A DNA stretch of 64,000 nucleotides, from NCBI RefSeq assembly GCF_005145025.1, contig NZ_CP039695.1:1979501-2043500 (forward strand), written 5' to 3'. The notes under the pieces are model-generated. The model was not told where the DNA came from, did not search any database, and worked only from the letters and a program-made list of their open reading frames with translations. Every line of letters starts with the position of its first letter. Position 1 is the stretch's first letter. The translations under genes and the position numbers were made by a program. Shown here in pieces: positions 18,068 through 28,477 of this stretch. Source of the stretch: Novosphingobium sp. EMRT-2 (GTDB taxonomy: Bacteria > Pseudomonadota > Alphaproteobacteria > Sphingomonadales > Sphingomonadaceae).

Positions 18068-18853
18068 ATGGCCGAATACGAAACGATCCTGGTCGAACAG
18101 AAGGGCGCCGTCACGCTCATCACGCTCAACCGCCCGCAGGCGCTGAACGCGCTGAACTCGCAGGTGCTGGAAGACCTGATCGGCGCTTTCGCGGCGTTCG
18201 AAGCCGATCCCGCGCAGCGCTGCGCGGTGCTGACCGGATCGGGCGAGAAGGCCTTTGCGGCCGGCGCGGACATCAAGGAAATGGCGGAAAAGCCGGCGGT
18301 CGATTTCTTCAACCAGGATTTCTTCGCGCGCTGGACCAGCCATCTGGTCAAGACCACGCGCAAGCCGTGGATCGCCGCGGTGAACGGCTTCGCGCTGGGC
18401 GGCGGCTGCGAACTGGCGATGATGGCGGACTTCATCATCGCTGCCGACACGGCGAAGTTCGGCCAGCCGGAGATCAAGCTGGGCGTTGCGCCGGGCATGG
18501 GCGGCTCGCAGCGCCTGACGCGCGCGGTGGGCAAGGCCAAGGCCATGGAAATGTGCCTGACCGGGCGGATGATGGGCGCCGAGGAAGCCGAACGCTCGGG
18601 CCTGGTCGCGCGGATCGTGCCGCTTGCGGACCTGCTGGCCGACGCGCTGAAAACGGCCGAGACGATCGCCGCGATGCCGCCGGTCGCGGCCATCGCCAAC
18701 AAGGAAATGGTCAACGCCGCGTTCGAAACCACGCTCGACCAGGGCCTGCTCTACGAACGCCGCCTGTTCCAGATCCTGACCGCCACCGAGGACAAGGCCG
18801 AAGGCATGGCCGCGTTCATCGAGAAGCGTCCCGGCGTCTGGACGGGTCGGTAA
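18068..18853 (+). CDS. Enoyl-CoA hydratase (methacrylyl-CoA hydratase role)
   Basis: Crotonase of 261 residues that adds water to the double bond of enoyl-CoA; in this operon the natural substrate would be methacrylyl-CoA. The oxyanion-hole stretch [11 protein letters not shown] and both catalytic glutamates (GGGCELAM and FGQPEIKLG) are present. GGAG lies 9 bases before the ATG. A REP-like repeat pair separates it from mmsB. Confidence 0.92.
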   Translation: MAEYETILVEQKGAVTLITLNRPQALNALNSQVLEDLIGAFAAFEADPAQRCAVLTGSGEKAFAAGADIKEMAEKPAVDFFNQDFFARWTSHLVKTTRKPWIAAVNGFALGGGCELAMMADFIIAADTAKFGQPEIKLGVAPGMGGSQRLTRAVGKAKAMEMCLTGRMMGAEEAERSGLVARIVPLADLLADALKTAETIAAMPPVAAIANKEMVNAAFETTLDQGLLYERRLFQILTATEDKAEGMAAFIEKRPGVWTGR

Positions 18854-18864
18854 CCTTTGAATCG

Positions 18865-18956
18865 CCCCTCCCGCTGGCGGGAGGGGTTGGAGTGGGCCAG
18901 CCCCACATGAGCAAGGGAGCGAGCCCACCCCCGGCCCCTCCCGCCAGCGGGAGGGG
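18865..18956. repeat. REP-like inverted palindrome pair inside the valine operon
   Basis: Two palindromes with arms CCCCTCCCGC / GCGGGAGGGG lie at 18865-18886 (centre TG) and 18935-18956 (centre CA). As in the pair at 885-941, the centres are reverse complements, so the copies are inverted. The intervening bases also pair partly (GAGTGGGC with GCCCACCC), so the whole element can fold into one long stem. The right arm ends six bases before the mmsB ATG and supplies its GGAGGGG ribosome site. Confidence 0.82.
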
Positions 18957-18962
18957 AGCAGC

Positions 18963-19832
18963 ATGAAAATCGCGTTTATCGGTCTCGGCAACATGGGCGG
19001 CGGCATGGCCGCGAATCTGGTCAAGGCCGGGCATGAGGTTCATGCCTTCGACCTTTCCCCCGATGCCCTGGCACGGGCGAAGGGCAACGGCTGCGCGACC
19101 TATACCTCGGTGCGCGAGGCGGTGCGGGGCGCGGAGGCCGTGGTCTCGATGCTGCCCAACGGCGCGATCGTGGACAGTGTCTATGGCGCCGACGTGATCG
19201 GACAGGCCCCGCAAACAGCATTGCTGCTCGATTGCTCGACGATCGACGTCGCCACGGCGCGCAAGGTCGCGGCAGCGGCCTCGACCGCCGGCTATGCCAT
19301 GGTCGACGCCCCCGTTTCGGGCGGAATCGCCGCCGCGAACGGCGGCACGCTGACGTTCATGGTGGGCGGCGATAACGCGGCTTTCGCGCGGGCGGAGCCG
19401 ATCCTGGCGGCGATGGGCAAGGCGGTGATCCATGCCGGCGGCAGCGGCGCCGGACAGGCGGCCAAGATCTGCAACAACATGATCCTGGGCGCGACGATGA
19501 TCGCCACCTGCGAAGCCTTTGCCATGGCGCAGAAGCTCGGCCTCGATCCGCAGGTGTTCTACGACATCTCGTCGAAGGCTTCCGGCCAGTCGTGGTCGAT
19601 GACCAGCTATTGCCCGCTGCCCGGCGTGGGGCCGCAGAGCCCGGCGGACAACGATTACCAGGGCGGTTTCGCCACCGCGCTGATGCTCAAGGACCTCAAG
19701 CTGGCGGTTGCCGCCGCGCGCGATGCCGGATCGCAGGTGCCGATGGGCACGCGGGCGGAAGAACTCTACGAAGCCTTCGCCGCCGCCGGCAACGGGGGCC
19801 TCGATTTCTCGGCGATCATCCGCACGCTCTGA
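18963..19832 (+). CDS. mmsB: 3-hydroxyisobutyrate dehydrogenase
   Basis: NAD-dependent oxidation of 3-hydroxyisobutyrate to methylmalonate semialdehyde, the substrate of MmsA. The 289 residues open with the Rossmann signature FIGLGNMGGGMAANL and include the substrate-binding DAPVSGGIAAANGGTL and the catalytic Lys in GAGQAAKICNNM. It closes the valine operon. Its Shine-Dalgarno sequence lies within the arm of the upstream repeat, so a stable hairpin could limit its translation. Confidence 0.95.
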   Translation: MKIAFIGLGNMGGGMAANLVKAGHEVHAFDLSPDALARAKGNGCATYTSVREAVRGAEAVVSMLPNGAIVDSVYGADVIGQAPQTALLLDCSTIDVATARKVAAAASTAGYAMVDAPVSGGIAAANGGTLTFMVGGDNAAFARAEPILAAMGKAVIHAGGSGAGQAAKICNNMILGATMIATCEAFAMAQKLGLDPQVFYDISSKASGQSWSMTSYCPLPGVGPQSPADNDYQGGFATALMLKDLKLAVAAARDAGSQVPMGTRAEELYEAFAAAGNGGLDFSAIIRTL

Positions 19833-19843
19833 TTCCGGCGGGA

Positions 19844-20698
19844 TCAGCGCATCCGCGCGGCGATGATCCGACCGATCGGGTCGCTGTCCATCGCCCCGGC
19901 GCGTGCCGGCTTGGTGCGGGCCGCCGGGGTACGGGGCGCATTGGCGGCAAGAGTCTGCCGGGCCGGGCGCAGGGCCGCCGGAGCCGACGTGCCGCGCGAT
20001 TCGGACGCGATACCCTTCAGGAAGTCCGCGCCAATGCCGCCTGCGCCGCGGCCGGTCGCGCTCCGTGCGGGTTCGGCGCGCGCCATTAGCGGCGCGCGCG
20101 CCGGAGTGGCCGCGCTGGCCGACGCCAATACCGTCAGGCGTTCGTTCTTGCGCGGTTTCTCGTTATAGATGAAGCCGTTGACCGGCCAGCGCGTGGTGCC
20201 GAGATCGGCGATCGGGGCGTACCACACGCGCACTTCGCTCCAGTCGTTTTCGGGCGAGACGTCGACCGCGCGCACGTCTTTCTCGATCTGCCCGCGCCGG
20301 CCGTTGATCGGCGACCAGTTGGCATGGCGCAGCAGCACCGTGCGCGAATCGATAATGCGGCTGACCGCAGCGACATGGCCCAGTTCCATGCCGCCATAGG
20401 GCCGGAAGCTCATCACCGCGCCCACGCGCGGCTGGTGGCCGCGGGCATAGCGCCCCGCCGCCTGATCCCACCAGGTCAGCGCGTCGCCATAGATACCGAT
20501 GCCCGAAACCTGCCGCGCATAGGGCACGCACTGGAGATAGGGCAGCGCGTCCGGATCGCCATCCGCATCCTGCTGACGCGTCATCGCGGCCGCGCCGGCT
20601 GCCTGCAACGTCGCGGGCGCGGCGTGCGCCACGTTCGCCGAGCCCCATACGGCTCCCGATACGGCCAGCGCCGCGATTTTGCCGGTCAATCCCTTCAT
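19844..20698 (-). CDS. Exported CHAP-domain (NlpC/P60-like) amidase/peptidase
   Basis: A 284-residue protein with a signal peptide ending near residue 27. A CHAP domain occupies about residues 50-170, with nucleophile Cys in YLQCVPYAR, the catalytic His in LGHVAAVSR and a polar third residue in RHANWSP. Such enzymes cut peptidoglycan peptides or act as endolysin-like hydrolases. The C-terminal third is Ala/Arg/Pro-rich and low complexity. Convergent with mmsB, 11 bases apart. Confidence 0.85.
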   Translation of the reverse strand: MKGLTGKIAALAVSGAVWGSANVAHAAPATLQAAGAAAMTRQQDADGDPDALPYLQCVPYARQVSGIGIYGDALTWWDQAAGRYARGHQPRVGAVMSFRPYGGMELGHVAAVSRIIDSRTVLLRHANWSPINGRRGQIEKDVRAVDVSPENDWSEVRVWYAPIADLGTTRWPVNGFIYNEKPRKNERLTVLASASAATPARAPLMARAEPARSATGRGAGGIGADFLKGIASESRGTSAPAALRPARQTLAANAPRTPAARTKPARAGAMDSDPIGRIIAARMR

Positions 20699-20862
20699 GC
20701 CGGCAATTTTCTGCCGGTAAGGTAAGAATCACCCTCACCGATGTAGTTAACACGCATTTAAAGCGCCGAACGGCGATTACGGAGGTGCGGAAAGGCCGGT
20801 TTGCGGACGATTCGCGCCAAACCGTCCTTGCCATCGCCGCGCGCGCGGGCCAACGGTGGGCG

Positions 20863-22242
20863 ATGCATCCGCAAGTCATCATCATAGGGCGTCCCAACGT
20901 CGGCAAATCCACGCTTTTCAACCGCCTCGTGGGGAAAAAGCTGGCGCTGGTGGACGATCAGCCGGGCGTCACGCGCGATCGCCGCTTCGGCGAGGCGACG
21001 CTGCTCGGCCTCGAATTCACCATCGTCGACACCGCCGGATGGGAGGACGAGGACCCGTCCAGCCTACCCGGCCGGATGCGCCAGCAGACCGAGGCATCGT
21101 TAACCGGCGCCGATGTGGCGCTGTTCGTGGTGGACGCGCGCGCCGGCATCACGCCGCTGGACGAAGAGATCGGCCGCTATCTGCGCGAACATACCCTTCC
21201 GGTGATTCTCCTCGCCAACAAGGCCGAAGGGCGCGCGGGCGAAGCGGGGCTGCTTGAGGCCTATTCGCTGGGTTTCGGCGATCCCGTGGGCGTTTCGGCC
21301 GAACATGGCGAGGGCATGGGCGACCTGTTCGAGGCGCTGTACCCGCTGATCGGCGAACGCGAAGCCGATGCCGAGGACGGCGAGGAAGACGGCGAGGAAG
21401 CGGAATACGATCCCGAATCGATTCTCAAGCTGGCCGTGGTCGGACGGCCCAACGCGGGCAAGTCCACGCTGATCAACCGCATGCTGGGCGAGGATCGCCT
21501 GCTGACCGGCCCGGAGGCGGGAATCACCCGCGATTCGATCGCGATCGATTGGGACTGGAACGATCCCAAGAGCGGCAAGACCCGCCCGATTCGCCTGATC
21601 GACACGGCCGGGATGCGCAAGAAATCGCAGGTCGTCGAAAAGCTGGAGAAGCTTTCGGTCGCCGATGCGCGCCGCGCGATCGATTTTGCCGAGGTCGTCG
21701 TCCTGCTGCTCGATGCCACGCGCGGGCTGGAGCATCAGGACCTCAAGATCGCGTCGATGGTGCTGGAGGAAGGCCGCGCGCTCGTCATCGCGATCAACAA
21801 GTGGGACGTGGCCGAGGACGCCAGCGGCCTGTTCAACGGCGTGCGCGCCGCGCTGGACGAAGGGCTGGCGCAAGTGCGCGGCGTTCCGCTGGTGGCCGTA
21901 TCGGCGCGCACGGGCAAGGGGCTGGACACCTTGCTGTCCGTGGCCTTCGACATTCGCGATGCGTGGAGCTGCCGCGTGCCCACCGCCGCGCTCAACCGCT
22001 GGTTCGACGATGCGCTGTCCGCCAATCCGCCGCCGGCGCCGGGCGGCAAGCGGATCAAGCTGCGCTACATCACGCAGGCCAAGACGCGCCCGCCCGGCTT
22101 CGTGCTGTTCGGCACCCGGCTCGACATGCTGCCCGAAAGCTACCGGCGCTACCTGATCAACGGCATCCGGCGCGAGCTGGGGTTCGATGCCGTGCCGATC
22201 CGCCTGACGCTGCGCAGCCCGAAGAACCCGTTCGCGAAGTAA
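20863..22242 (+). CDS. der: Ribosome biogenesis GTPase Der (EngA)
   Basis: Double-GTPase needed for 50S subunit assembly, 459 residues. Two G domains in tandem each carry a P-loop (GRPNVGKS at the start, GRPNAGKS near residue 197) with DTAGW / DTAGM switch motifs, and the C-terminal KH-like domain ends SPKNPF. An acidic linker (DAEDGEEDGEE) joins the domains. The in-frame start at 20785 is rejected; the ATG at 20863 gives the standard N-terminus MHPQVIIIGRPN. Confidence 0.96.
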   Translation: MHPQVIIIGRPNVGKSTLFNRLVGKKLALVDDQPGVTRDRRFGEATLLGLEFTIVDTAGWEDEDPSSLPGRMRQQTEASLTGADVALFVVDARAGITPLDEEIGRYLREHTLPVILLANKAEGRAGEAGLLEAYSLGFGDPVGVSAEHGEGMGDLFEALYPLIGEREADAEDGEEDGEEAEYDPESILKLAVVGRPNAGKSTLINRMLGEDRLLTGPEAGITRDSIAIDWDWNDPKSGKTRPIRLIDTAGMRKKSQVVEKLEKLSVADARRAIDFAEVVVLLLDATRGLEHQDLKIASMVLEEGRALVIAINKWDVAEDASGLFNGVRAALDEGLAQVRGVPLVAVSARTGKGLDTLLSVAFDIRDAWSCRVPTAALNRWFDDALSANPPPAPGGKRIKLRYITQAKTRPPGFVLFGTRLDMLPESYRRYLINGIRRELGFDAVPIRLTLRSPKNPFAK

Positions 22243-22251
22243 CGCGCGCGC

Positions 22252-22968
22252 TCAGTCGTGCGTCTGCACTTCCCAGGTGGCGTGGGCCACTGCGTGCGTC
22301 CGTTCCAGATGCGCGGCGATCGCATCGAGATCCTTCTCGGCCGCCGCCGTGCTGACCAGGCGGGCGCGGACTTCGACCGTGTCCTCGGCGCGTTCGACCA
22401 GTTCTGTATCGGCAACCGGATAGCGCATCAGTTCGAGGTGATCGACCAGCAGGTCGCGCAGCCTGTCGGCGTTGGCCGTGTCGGTGGTGACCGTCACCCA
22501 GTACGTCGCTTCCAGCGACGCGGCGGCCAGCGGGATGCGGTTGATCGCGTTCACGACAAAACGGAGCAGCGTGTTGCCGGCCACGACGAACACGGTCAGC
22601 GTCACGGCTTCGGCCAGCATGTCCGTACCCGCGCAGGTGCCCACGGCGGCCGAGCACCAGAGCGTTGCGGCCGTGTTCAGGCCGCGCACGTTCTTGCCCT
22701 CCTTCATGATCACCCCAGCGCCCAGAAAACCGACGCCCGAAACGACGTAGGAAATCACGCGCACCGCTTCGGCATCGCCGGCCAGCCGCTGGCCCAGATC
22801 GACGAACGCCGCCGCGCCCAGCGCGACCAGCGCATTGGTCCGGAGGCCGGCCGTGCGCTGGCGATACTGCCGTTCCGCCCCGATCAGCGCGCCGAACAGC
22901 AGCGCCGCCGCGTAGCTCACCAGCGAATCGAGGTAGGGCACCAGATGAAAGGTTTCCTGAAAGCGCAT
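22252..22968 (-). CDS. MgtC/SapB-family membrane protein
   Basis: A 238-residue inner-membrane protein. The N-terminal half has four to five hydrophobic helices and family motifs ALLFGALIGAERQ and GVGFLGAGVIMK; the C-terminal half is a soluble ACT-like domain. Related proteins help survival at low Mg2+ and modulate the F-ATPase; a specific role here is not evident. Convergent with der. Confidence 0.88.
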   Translation of the reverse strand: MRFQETFHLVPYLDSLVSYAAALLFGALIGAERQYRQRTAGLRTNALVALGAAAFVDLGQRLAGDAEAVRVISYVVSGVGFLGAGVIMKEGKNVRGLNTAATLWCSAAVGTCAGTDMLAEAVTLTVFVVAGNTLLRFVVNAINRIPLAAASLEATYWVTVTTDTANADRLRDLLVDHLELMRYPVADTELVERAEDTVEVRARLVSTAAAEKDLDAIAAHLERTHAVAHATWEVQTHD

Positions 22969-23067
22969 CCCGCACCGCCTTTTCCGTGGCTATCCGCCGG
23001 CGAATCCCCGACCCGCCCATGCGACAGGACTGTGACGGTGAAAAGACCCGCCGTCAGCGCCCCTGCC

Positions 23068-23547
23068 TTACCTCCGACGCGCGCCCGCGCGGCCCGACCC
23101 CAGCGCGGACAGGCCACGGGCGGCGATGAAGGCGGCGAAATCCCCGCCCGGTATGGGGCAAAGGCCCGGGTGCAGCGGCCGGTTGAACAGATAGGCATCG
23201 GCGCGGACGGTGCCTTGTCCCGGCACATGAACGGTCACCGTGCGCCGGCGATATTCCGACCGCGCGGGCCGGCGCGGATCGCAGTTCTCGTAGGAATCCA
23301 GCAGCCGCAGCGTGGCGCGGGTGAAGCGCGGCCCACTGTCATAGACATAGCCGAACGCGCGGCCGGATACGCTGCCGGCGCTCACGGGCTTCAGCACCGG
23401 ATACCAGCCTTCGCCGTGGCGCACGGCGTGCAGCCGGCCGCGTACCCAGCCCCGCCGCGCCGGGCCGAGCAGCGGCAGCACGGCGCGCGTCACCGGATTG
23501 TCGTGGGCATGGGTCAGCGTGCCGTAGAAGAAGAACCGTTTCTTCAT
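23068..23547 (-). CDS. Gamma-glutamylcyclotransferase-like (AIG2/GGCT) protein
   Basis: A 159-residue soluble protein. It begins FFFYGTLTHA, the YGTL substrate loop of the GGCT fold, and has the expected acidic residue in LLDSYENCDP followed by a YRRRTVTV strand. The family releases 5-oxoproline from gamma-glutamyl amines or peptides, but many bacterial members are uncharacterised. The frame is open upstream into hisN; the ATG at 23547 fits the family start. Confidence 0.8.
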   Translation of the reverse strand: MKKRFFFYGTLTHAHDNPVTRAVLPLLGPARRGWVRGRLHAVRHGEGWYPVLKPVSAGSVSGRAFGYVYDSGPRFTRATLRLLDSYENCDPRRPARSEYRRRTVTVHVPGQGTVRADAYLFNRPLHPGLCPIPGGDFAAFIAARGLSALGSGRAGARRR

Positions 23548-23572
23548 CGCGCCCGCCGGTTCCTGGCAGCGC

Positions 23573-24352
23573 TCAGTGCCCGCAGGCCAGCGCCTCGACC
23601 ACGTCGTCGAGCCGCGCCGGATCGCCCAGCGCGATGACGTAGCCGTCGGACCCGGCGTGCAGCGGATTGCCGTTCCAGTCCGCCATAGTGCCGCCCGCGC
23701 CTTCGACCACGGGGACCAGTGCGGCCCAGTCGTGCAGCTTGAGATTGGCTTCGCAGACGACATCGAGCTGCCCCGTCGCGAGCATGGCGTAGTTGTAGCA
23801 ATCCCCGCCCATGACCATGCGCTTGTGGTCGGTCTTGGCCGCCAGGCCCATGAAGTGCGCGCCATCGTGGTCGTTGAAATAGTGCGGGCCGGTGGTCGCC
23901 AGCGTGGCGTCGGCCAGGCTGCGGCAAGCGCGGGTGCGCACCGGCTGGCCGTTGAGCGTGGTTGGGCGGCCCGTCGCACCCACCCAGCGTTCGCCGGAAA
24001 TCGGCTGGTCGATCACGCCCAGCACCGGAAAACCTTCCACCACCAGCGCGATCAGCGTGCCGAACAGCGCGCGGCCGGCGAGAAAACCAGCGGTTCCATC
24101 GATCGGATCGAGCACCCAGCTCCGGCCGGAAGATCCGGTGGTCGCCCCGAACTCCTCGCCGATCACGGCATCGCGCGGGACTTCGGCGGTCAGGATGCGA
24201 CGCATCGCTTCCTCCGCCGCGCGGTCCGCCAGCGTCACCGGGGTGGCATCCCCCTTGCGTTCGGCTTCGACAGCGCGGAAATAGGGGCGTATGGCCGCGC
24301 CGGCGGCATCGGCAAGGCGCAGGGCGAGGGCGATATCGTCGTCCAGTTTCAT
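23573..24352 (-). CDS. hisN: Histidinol-phosphatase, inositol-monophosphatase type
   Basis: Mg2+-dependent phosphatase for L-histidinol phosphate in histidine synthesis, 259 residues. Metal-binding motifs of the IMPase superfamily are all there: GEEFG, WVLDPIDGT and a C-terminal HDWAALVPVVEGAGG. The pattern CYNYAMLATGQLDVVCEANLK is close to HisN rather than SuhB. hisC lies far away at 60.6 kb. The GGCT-like gene follows 25 bases later and may be cotranscribed. Confidence 0.87.
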   Translation of the reverse strand: MKLDDDIALALRLADAAGAAIRPYFRAVEAERKGDATPVTLADRAAEEAMRRILTAEVPRDAVIGEEFGATTGSSGRSWVLDPIDGTAGFLAGRALFGTLIALVVEGFPVLGVIDQPISGERWVGATGRPTTLNGQPVRTRACRSLADATLATTGPHYFNDHDGAHFMGLAAKTDHKRMVMGGDCYNYAMLATGQLDVVCEANLKLHDWAALVPVVEGAGGTMADWNGNPLHAGSDGYVIALGDPARLDDVVEALACGH

Positions 24353-24596
24353 GGCTTCCGCTTTGGCCCGCTGTCGGCATGCCGGTCAAGGACAACGCGG
24401 GTCGCGTCACGGAAAGGAGGTATCGGCCTGTGCGCAAACGCACCGGTCGGCAGTGCGCCAGATCACTCGCTATCGGCATGGAAGTTATTGACAGTGAAAG
24501 CAAATTTTCACCATGGGCGTGACCGGTGACACAGACACGCCGGAGGGGTCGGGATAGACGGCGAGCAGCAAGCTGTTCGTCATTCGGGGAGCAACA

Positions 24597-25541
24597 ATGT
24601 CTCGCAATACGAGGCCGGCGATCGACCGGTCGATCGCGTCCGCGGCGGGGGTGACGCGCGACGGCCAACCCTTGTCCTACAACCGCGCGCCGGCGGCGGA
24701 TCTCGCCCCGTGGATCGGGCGGCTCTATGTGACCGTCGTGGAAATGCCGGACGATTATCTTCTCGATTGCGGCCTGTTCAACGACACCCCGTTCTTCCGT
24801 ATCCAGTTGCGCGGACAATGGACTGCTGACACCGCCGACGGGCGCCTGCATTCCGAAGGCGAGGCGTTGTTCTTCGGCCCGCACACGCGGCGCATGCCGG
24901 TTTCGGTGCGGGGCAGCTTCACCAGCGTGGGTCTCACGCTGCGCCCGGGAGCCTGCCATGCGCTGCGTGGCCCGGCGGCCCGCGATCATCTCGACCGGAT
25001 CTGCCCGCTGGACGACATCGGCCTTTCCGGCCAGCGCTGGCTGGACCTGTTCGATCCGGATGGCACGCCCGAGGATTGGTGCCGCGCGATGGAGGACGAA
25101 ATGCGCCAGATCATCGCGGCGCGGGGGAGTGAGATTCCCGAACCGCTGACCGCGCGCTTCGAGGCCGAGGCTTTCGTCGATCCCTCGATCACGGTCACGC
25201 GCTTCGCGCGGGAGATGGGCGTGGAGCAGCGCCGGCTGGAACGGTGCGTGCGCCGCGATTTCGGCATGCCGCCCAAGCAGGTGCTGCGCCGCGCCCGCGC
25301 GCTCGACATGGCGAGCCACTTGCGCGGCGTGGCCGACCACGACGAAGCCGAGGCGCTGTCGCTGCGCTACTACGACCAGAGCCACCTCATCCGCGAGTTC
25401 ACCGACCTGTTCGGCATGTCGCCGCGCCAGTTCGTGGCGCGGCCGCAACCGCTGATGACCCTGGCGCTGGAAACGCGGCAATCGCGCCGGCTGGAAATGA
25501 TCGAACGCATCCAGCCGGGGCAGATCCGTCCCTGGCAGTAG
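24597..25541 (+). CDS. AraC-family transcriptional regulator
   Basis: A 314-residue protein with an N-terminal sensor-like domain of unknown ligand and a C-terminal double-HTH AraC domain (about residues 195-280: TRFAREMGVEQRRLERCVRRD, then YYDQSHLIREFTDLFGMSPRQFV). GGGGAGCA lies before the ATG. It stands alone between divergent hisN and convergent prs, so its target is not suggested by context. The 243-base gap upstream holds no recognised element. Confidence 0.85.
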   Translation: MSRNTRPAIDRSIASAAGVTRDGQPLSYNRAPAADLAPWIGRLYVTVVEMPDDYLLDCGLFNDTPFFRIQLRGQWTADTADGRLHSEGEALFFGPHTRRMPVSVRGSFTSVGLTLRPGACHALRGPAARDHLDRICPLDDIGLSGQRWLDLFDPDGTPEDWCRAMEDEMRQIIAARGSEIPEPLTARFEAEAFVDPSITVTRFAREMGVEQRRLERCVRRDFGMPPKQVLRRARALDMASHLRGVADHDEAEALSLRYYDQSHLIREFTDLFGMSPRQFVARPQPLMTLALETRQSRRLEMIERIQPGQIRPWQ

Positions 25542-25553
25542 GTCCGCGCCGGA

Positions 25554-26489
<936 letters not shown>

Positions 26490-26710
26490 GCGTCGTTCCC
26501 CAATGAGCCTGAAACCGTGGACCTGACAGAATGAACCAGACGGACTGATGGTCTTTCCCGCGCCCTTAGCCCAAGATGACAGCTTTGCAACGGCAGAGAC
26601 ACATTCGTCCCCCACCAACGGCCCACCATTACCGCGTCATTCCGGGCTTTGCTCCCGAACGGGCGCATGGTGACTTGCCCGCGCAGGGCGTTGCCGCCTA
26701 GGAACGGGGC

Positions 26711-28393
26711 ATGGCCGATACTCTCACGATCACCCTTGCCCAGTTGAACCAGACCGTTGGCGATCTTGCCGGCAATGCCGACACGATGCTGGCCGCGCGC
26801 CGCCGCGCCATCGCGGAGACGGACGGGGCCTGCGATCTGATCGTGTTCCCGGAAATGCAGCTTGTCGGCTATCCGCCGGAGGATCTGATCCAGAAACCGG
26901 CGCTGATCGAACGCGCCGCGCGCGAGCTGACCCGGCTGGCCGAAGCCACGGCGGACAGCGGCCCCGCCATGCTGGTCGGCTCGGTCTTCGTGCGCGATGG
27001 CGCGCTGCACAACGGGGTGGCGCTGCTCGATGGCGGCAAGGTCGTCGCCACGCGCTTCAAGTACGAACTGCCCAACTACGGCACGTTCGATGAAAAGCGC
27101 TATTTCCTGCCCGGGCCGCTGCCCGAGCCGGTGCTGTTCAAGGGCGCGATGCTGGGTCTGCCGATCTGCGAGGACATCTGGCACCCCGACGTCTGCCGCC
27201 ACCTGGCCGAACTTGGCGCGGACATCTTCATCTGCGTCAACGGCAGCCCCTACGAGATCGACAAGGACGTGCTGCGCATCGATGGCGTGGCCAAGCGCCG
27301 CGCGATCGATACCGGCATTCCGCTGGCCTACCTGAACCGCGTGGGCGGGCAGGATGAGATCGTGTTCGACGGGGCGAGCTTCGTGGTCGGCCCCGAAGGC
27401 GCGCTGTGGGCGCAGCTGCCCGACTGGGAAGAGGCGATCGTCCACACCCGCTGGAACCGCGTGCCGGTGGGCGCGGGTTACCGCTGGCGGTGCGAGCCGG
27501 CGGAGGTGAACGAACCGACCGAACATCCCGAGGACATCTATTGCGCGATGGTGATGGCGCTGCGCGACTACGTGGAGAAGAACCGCTTCCCCGGCGTGGT
27601 GCTGGGGCTGTCGGGCGGGATCGATTCGGCGTTGTGCGCGGCGATCGCGGTCGATGCGCTGGGCGCGGACCGGGTGTGGTGCGTGATGCTGCCCAGCCGC
27701 TATACCAGCGCCGAAAGTCTCGAGGACGCGGCCGAATGCGCGCGGCTGCTGGGGTGCCGGATCGACACGATCCCGATCGAACCGGCGGTGGCGGGCTTTG
27801 CCGAGATGCTGGCCCCGGCCTTCGCCGGCCGCAAGCCCGATCTGACCGAGGAGAACATCCAGTCGCGCATTCGCGGCGTTACCCTGATGGCGCTGTCGAA
27901 CAAGTTCGGCCCGATGCTGGTGACGACCGGCAACAAGAGCGAGATGAGCGTGGGCTACGCCACGATCTACGGCGACATGAACGGCGGCTACAACCCGCTC
28001 AAGGATGCCTACAAGACCACGGTCTTCGCGGTTTCGCGCTGGCGCAACACGCGCAAGCCCAAGATCGGTCTGGGGCCGGACGGCGCGGTCATGCCCGATC
28101 GGGTAATCACCAAGCCGCCCAGCGCCGAACTGCGGCCCGATCAGAAGGATTCGGATTCGCTGCCGCCCTACGACGTGCTCGACGCGATCCTGTTCGGGCT
28201 GGTGGAGCACGAAAAGAGCGTTGAGCAGCTGGTTGCCGAGGGTTTCGACCGCGATGTGGTGGTGCGGATCGAGCGGCTGCTGCACGTGGCCGAATACAAG
28301 CGGCGCCAGGCGCCCCCCGGCGTAAAGCTGGGAATGCGCAACTTCGGGCGCGACCGGCGCTATCCGATCTCGCACGGCTTCCGCACGGCCTGA
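26711..28393 (+). CDS. nadE: Glutamine-dependent NAD+ synthetase
   Basis: Converts nicotinate adenine dinucleotide to NAD+ using ammonia from glutamine. The 560 residues combine an N-terminal nitrilase-type glutaminase domain with the Glu (VFPEMQLVGYPPEDL), Lys (KYELPNYG) and Cys (GLPICEDIWHP) triad, and a C-terminal synthetase with the PP-loop GLSGGIDSALC. A single-gene unit; the stop is followed within 10 bases by an iron-box-like palindrome that belongs to the next gene. Confidence 0.95.
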   Translation: MADTLTITLAQLNQTVGDLAGNADTMLAARRRAIAETDGACDLIVFPEMQLVGYPPEDLIQKPALIERAARELTRLAEATADSGPAMLVGSVFVRDGALHNGVALLDGGKVVATRFKYELPNYGTFDEKRYFLPGPLPEPVLFKGAMLGLPICEDIWHPDVCRHLAELGADIFICVNGSPYEIDKDVLRIDGVAKRRAIDTGIPLAYLNRVGGQDEIVFDGASFVVGPEGALWAQLPDWEEAIVHTRWNRVPVGAGYRWRCEPAEVNEPTEHPEDIYCAMVMALRDYVEKNRFPGVVLGLSGGIDSALCAAIAVDALGADRVWCVMLPSRYTSAESLEDAAECARLLGCRIDTIPIEPAVAGFAEMLAPAFAGRKPDLTEENIQSRIRGVTLMALSNKFGPMLVTTGNKSEMSVGYATIYGDMNGGYNPLKDAYKTTVFAVSRWRNTRKPKIGLGPDGAVMPDRVITKPPSAELRPDQKDSDSLPPYDVLDAILFGLVEHEKSVEQLVAEGFDRDVVVRIERLLHVAEYKRRQAPPGVKLGMRNFGRDRRYPISHGFRTA

Positions 28394-28399
28394 CCCTTA

Positions 28400-28416
28400 T
28401 TGCGAATGATTCGCAT
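28400..28416 (+). promoter_or_regulatory. Fur/Irr-like palindrome 1
   Basis: TGCGAAT at 28401-28407 and ATTCGCA at 28409-28415 are perfect inverted arms about one centre base. This is the form of alphaproteobacterial iron-responsive boxes seen before TonB-receptor and haem genes. It lies 62 bases before the next start codon. Confidence 0.6.
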
Positions 28417-28445
28417 TGACGGGCGGGAACGGCGCGCATAATCTC

Positions 28446-28464
28446 CTTGCGAATTGATCGCAAG
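28446..28464 (+). promoter_or_regulatory. Fur/Irr-like palindrome 2
   Basis: CTTGCGA (28446-28452) and TCGCAAG (28458-28464) form perfect 7-base arms with a 5-base centre, 13 bases before the ATG of the following gene and sharing the TTGCGAAT half-site with palindrome 1. Two related half-site pairs within 65 bases suggest cooperative or repressor binding. Confidence 0.55.
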
Positions 28465-28477
28465 AAAGGGAGTTCCG

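Noticed and set aside
23544..25481. 645-codon minus-strand frame
   Set aside because: Out-of-frame with hisN and antisense to the AraC gene; no recognisable domain.
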